Below are positions 7,021 to 8,217 of a stretch of DNA of 8,217 bases, piece by piece. The translations under genes and the position numbers were made by a program. The stretch's first letter is position 1; each line of letters starts with the position of its first letter. The notes beneath the pieces were generated by a model. The model saw only the letters and a program-made list of their open reading frames with translations, searched no databases and was not told the origin of the DNA. The stretch lies in NCBI GenBank assembly GCA_002169755.1, contig NHIU01000007.1, positions 1 through 8,217 of the forward strand. The letters are read 5' to 3'. This stretch comes from Candidatus Pelagibacter sp. TMED197. GTDB taxonomy: Bacteria > Pseudomonadota > Alphaproteobacteria > Pelagibacterales > Pelagibacteraceae.

Positions 7021-8217
7021 TTATATAATTTTACCTATTCTTCTTGAGTTAGCCATTATTAATCCTAAAGGATATTTATTCTTTTCAAAGTTTAAAACTG
7101 ATCCATCTATTAAATAAATATTTTTATTTTGTTTAAGTTGACATTTTTCGTTTACCGATAGTTTGCCTCCTTTACCCATTAAAACTGTTCCAAAATAATG
7201 AAAATCAGCTCCGAACCCAGGGAAATAATTTATATAAAAAGGTAAAAATTTCTTAGTCTCTTTTAAATATTTGAAAACTGTTTTGTTTATTTTTTTAAAA
7301 ATTTTATTTATATTTTTATTTTTTGAATATATTTCATAAATATTTTTTTTCTTTTTCATAAAAAGATTTCCGTATTTAGGTTCGATAAAAATGTTCGAAA
7401 AAATCAAATATTCTCTCAAAACGTTAATTATATATTTAAAGGGGATTAAAAAAATCTTAAATTTAATAATGGCATCTACAATGATTTTATTTCCTGGTCT
7501 AAAATCAGCTGTAAATAAGAAGGGATTTGACCTAGATTTTAAATGCACATGTGAAGGCTGAAATTTCATTGAATTTTTCCATCTTTGTTTAGAAAAATAA
7601 AGAGAAAATAACCTTGGATGATGATTAATTCTTATTTCTTTAGTTACTTTTAAATAGTCCATAATTAGTTTAGTTGTTATCAGAGTTCCACAACCTAATA
7701 CTAATTTTTTTGTCAAAAATGTTTTTTTTTCTTTCCCATCAAAACACTTAACCAAGATTAGTTTTTTAAAATCTTTAATTTCCTCAATAAAATAATCGTG
7801 AAATTTTATATTTTTTTTTCTCAAATATTTTTTATAAAAATTTAATGGTGAAAGTTTATCTTTATCTTCATTAATATTATCTAATTTTATATTTTTTTTT
7901 GTTTTTTTTTGAAAAGCTAAAATAGGTTCATCTAAAAATAAATCTTTATTTTTAGAAAAAAGCTCTGGATCTATATATCGATTTTTTTGAAACGAGTTTT
8001 GTATTTTTTTATTAACTATTCCAATCAAGTTTAATTTTTTAAAAAGCTCAAAAAAAGATTTTTTAATATCTAATTGTGTTTTTTTTTTTAAATGTATAAT
8101 ATCACCGGAAATATTTTTATCTATTTGTAAACCCCAGTAATTTGAAAGTCCTCCAAATTCTAAGGCTCCAAAAAAATTATTTTTTTTATTTACTTTTATT
8201 TTATTAAAATAAAAATA
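7021..8217 (-). CDS. GMC-family FAD-dependent oxidoreductase (paralog 2), N-terminus outside window
   Basis: The frame stays open from the TAA at 7021-7023 to the window edge, giving 398 residues with no start in view. The TTG at 8026-8028 is an internal Leu codon. Residues encoded upstream of it include FGGLSNYWGLQ, which aligns with residues 87-97 of the other GMC protein, so only about 66 N-terminal residues with the GxGxxG FAD motif are missing. The rest aligns along its whole length: LIG, NFYKKYLRKKNIKFHDYF, GCGTLITTKLIMDYLK, INHHPRLFS, FRPGNK, GADFHYFGT (probable catalytic His) and IYLIDGSVLNF-NKYPLG-IMANSRRIG. In the last 65 alignable residues I count 44 identities. It should oxidise an alcohol with FAD, substrate unknown. 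It is the most upstream gene visible in the minus-strand operon and abuts the aminotransferase. One run of eleven A bases lies in its coding strand at 8079-8089. Confidence 0.85.
   Translation of the reverse strand, partial: YFYFNKIKVNKKNNFFGALEFGGLSNYWGLQIDKNISGDIIHLKKKTQLDIKKSFFELFKKLNLIGIVNKKIQNSFQKNRYIDPELFSKNKDLFLDEPILAFQKKTKKNIKLDNINEDKDKLSPLNFYKKYLRKKNIKFHDYFIEEIKDFKKLILVKCFDGKEKKTFLTKKLVLGCGTLITTKLIMDYLKVTKEIRINHHPRLFSLYFSKQRWKNSMKFQPSHVHLKSRSNPFLFTADFRPGNKIIVDAIIKFKIFLIPFKYIINVLREYLIFSNIFIEPKYGNLFMKKKKNIYEIYSKNKNINKIFKKINKTVFKYLKETKKFLPFYINYFPGFGADFHYFGTVLMGKGGKLSVNEKCQLKQNKNIYLIDGSVLNFEKNKYPLGLIMANSRRIGKII
7037..7081. repeat. Direct repeat copy 2: 3' end of GMC paralog 2
   Basis: This is the partner of 2166-2210, about 4.87 kb away and in the same orientation. 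Recombination between the two GMC genes would delete the DegT, GT-C and GNAT genes and leave one hybrid GMC gene. The longest uninterrupted identities here are only about 10 bases, so this would not be efficient today. Confidence 0.7.
8079..8089. repeat. 11-nt homopolymer (T on plus strand, A on coding strand) in the upstream GMC gene
   Basis: This run encodes a Lys-Lys-Lys stretch in the part of the GMC protein that follows GGLSNYWG. The frame is intact through it, as shown by conserved residues on both sides that match the other GMC protein. Slippage here would inactivate the enzyme before its catalytic C-terminus. Chance is likely given the base composition. Confidence 0.5.

Noticed and set aside
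2166..7081. GMC repeats as active recombination ends of a mobile cassette
   Set aside because: Identity is about 38 of 45 bases in the best stretch, with exact runs of only about 10 bases, and there is no recombinase. Ancient duplication explains it better.
7021..8028. TTG at 8028 as start of a shortened GMC gene or pseudogene
   Set aside because: The frame continues without a stop to 8217, and the extra residues (FGGLSNYWGLQ and flanks) align with the other GMC protein. The gene is intact as far as it can be seen.
1..8217. Internal promoters from TATAAT-like boxes
   Set aside because: Such boxes occur everywhere in sequence this AT-rich, and there is no intergenic space to support any one of them.
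1..8217. CRISPR array, tRNA/rRNA genes, insertion sequences or att sites
   Set aside because: No regularly spaced repeats, cloverleaf-like GC-richer segments, transposase motifs or terminal inverted repeats were seen. The only long repeat is the pair of paralogous GMC genes.

Overview
This 8.2 kb window is extremely AT-rich; GC looks like roughly a quarter or less by eye, not computed. It is packed almost without gaps. Lys/Asn/Ile-rich proteins, overlapping or abutting genes, almost no Shine-Dalgarno sequences, and a run of sugar-modifying and lipid-linked glycosyltransferase genes all suggest a streamlined, low-GC marine alphaproteobacterium of the Pelagibacterales (SAR11) type. The region would be a surface-polysaccharide (LPS/O-antigen-like) hypervariable island. 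The taxonomic call is inference; there is no rRNA or other phylogenetic marker here.

Two convergent gene trains meet head to head near position 2142. The left train (+ strand, 1-2144) holds the C-terminus of a polytopic GT-C/PMT-like membrane protein, a small single-span membrane protein, a GT2 glycosyltransferase of the polyprenyl-phosphate type with two C-terminal membrane helices, and a short formyltransferase-fold enzyme. The right train (- strand, 8217 down to 2141) reads, in transcription order: a GMC-type flavin oxidoreductase (5' end outside the window), a divergent DegT/DnrJ/EryC1 PLP aminotransferase, a second GT-C-like polytopic membrane protein, a GNAT acetyltransferase, and a second GMC oxidoreductase. 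The last is a clear paralog of the first. Successive genes in each train are separated by at most 9 nt or overlap by up to 4 nt, so each is very probably one operon. The two trains share a TTAA that supplies both final stop codons, directly beside a perfect 18-bp palindrome.

A plausible combined role is to build and decorate an unusual amino sugar of a cell-surface glycan. The GMC enzymes would oxidise a hydroxyl to a ketone, the DegT enzyme would transaminate it, GNAT and/or the formyltransferase would N-acylate the amine, and the GT2 and GT-C proteins would handle polyprenyl-linked sugar transfer at the membrane. The family calls rest on visible motifs. The pathway order and substrates are inference. 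The most notable point is the pair of GMC paralogs bracketing the aminotransferase/GT-C/GNAT cassette. No RNA genes, CRISPR, insertion sequences or intergenic stretches above a few bases are present.
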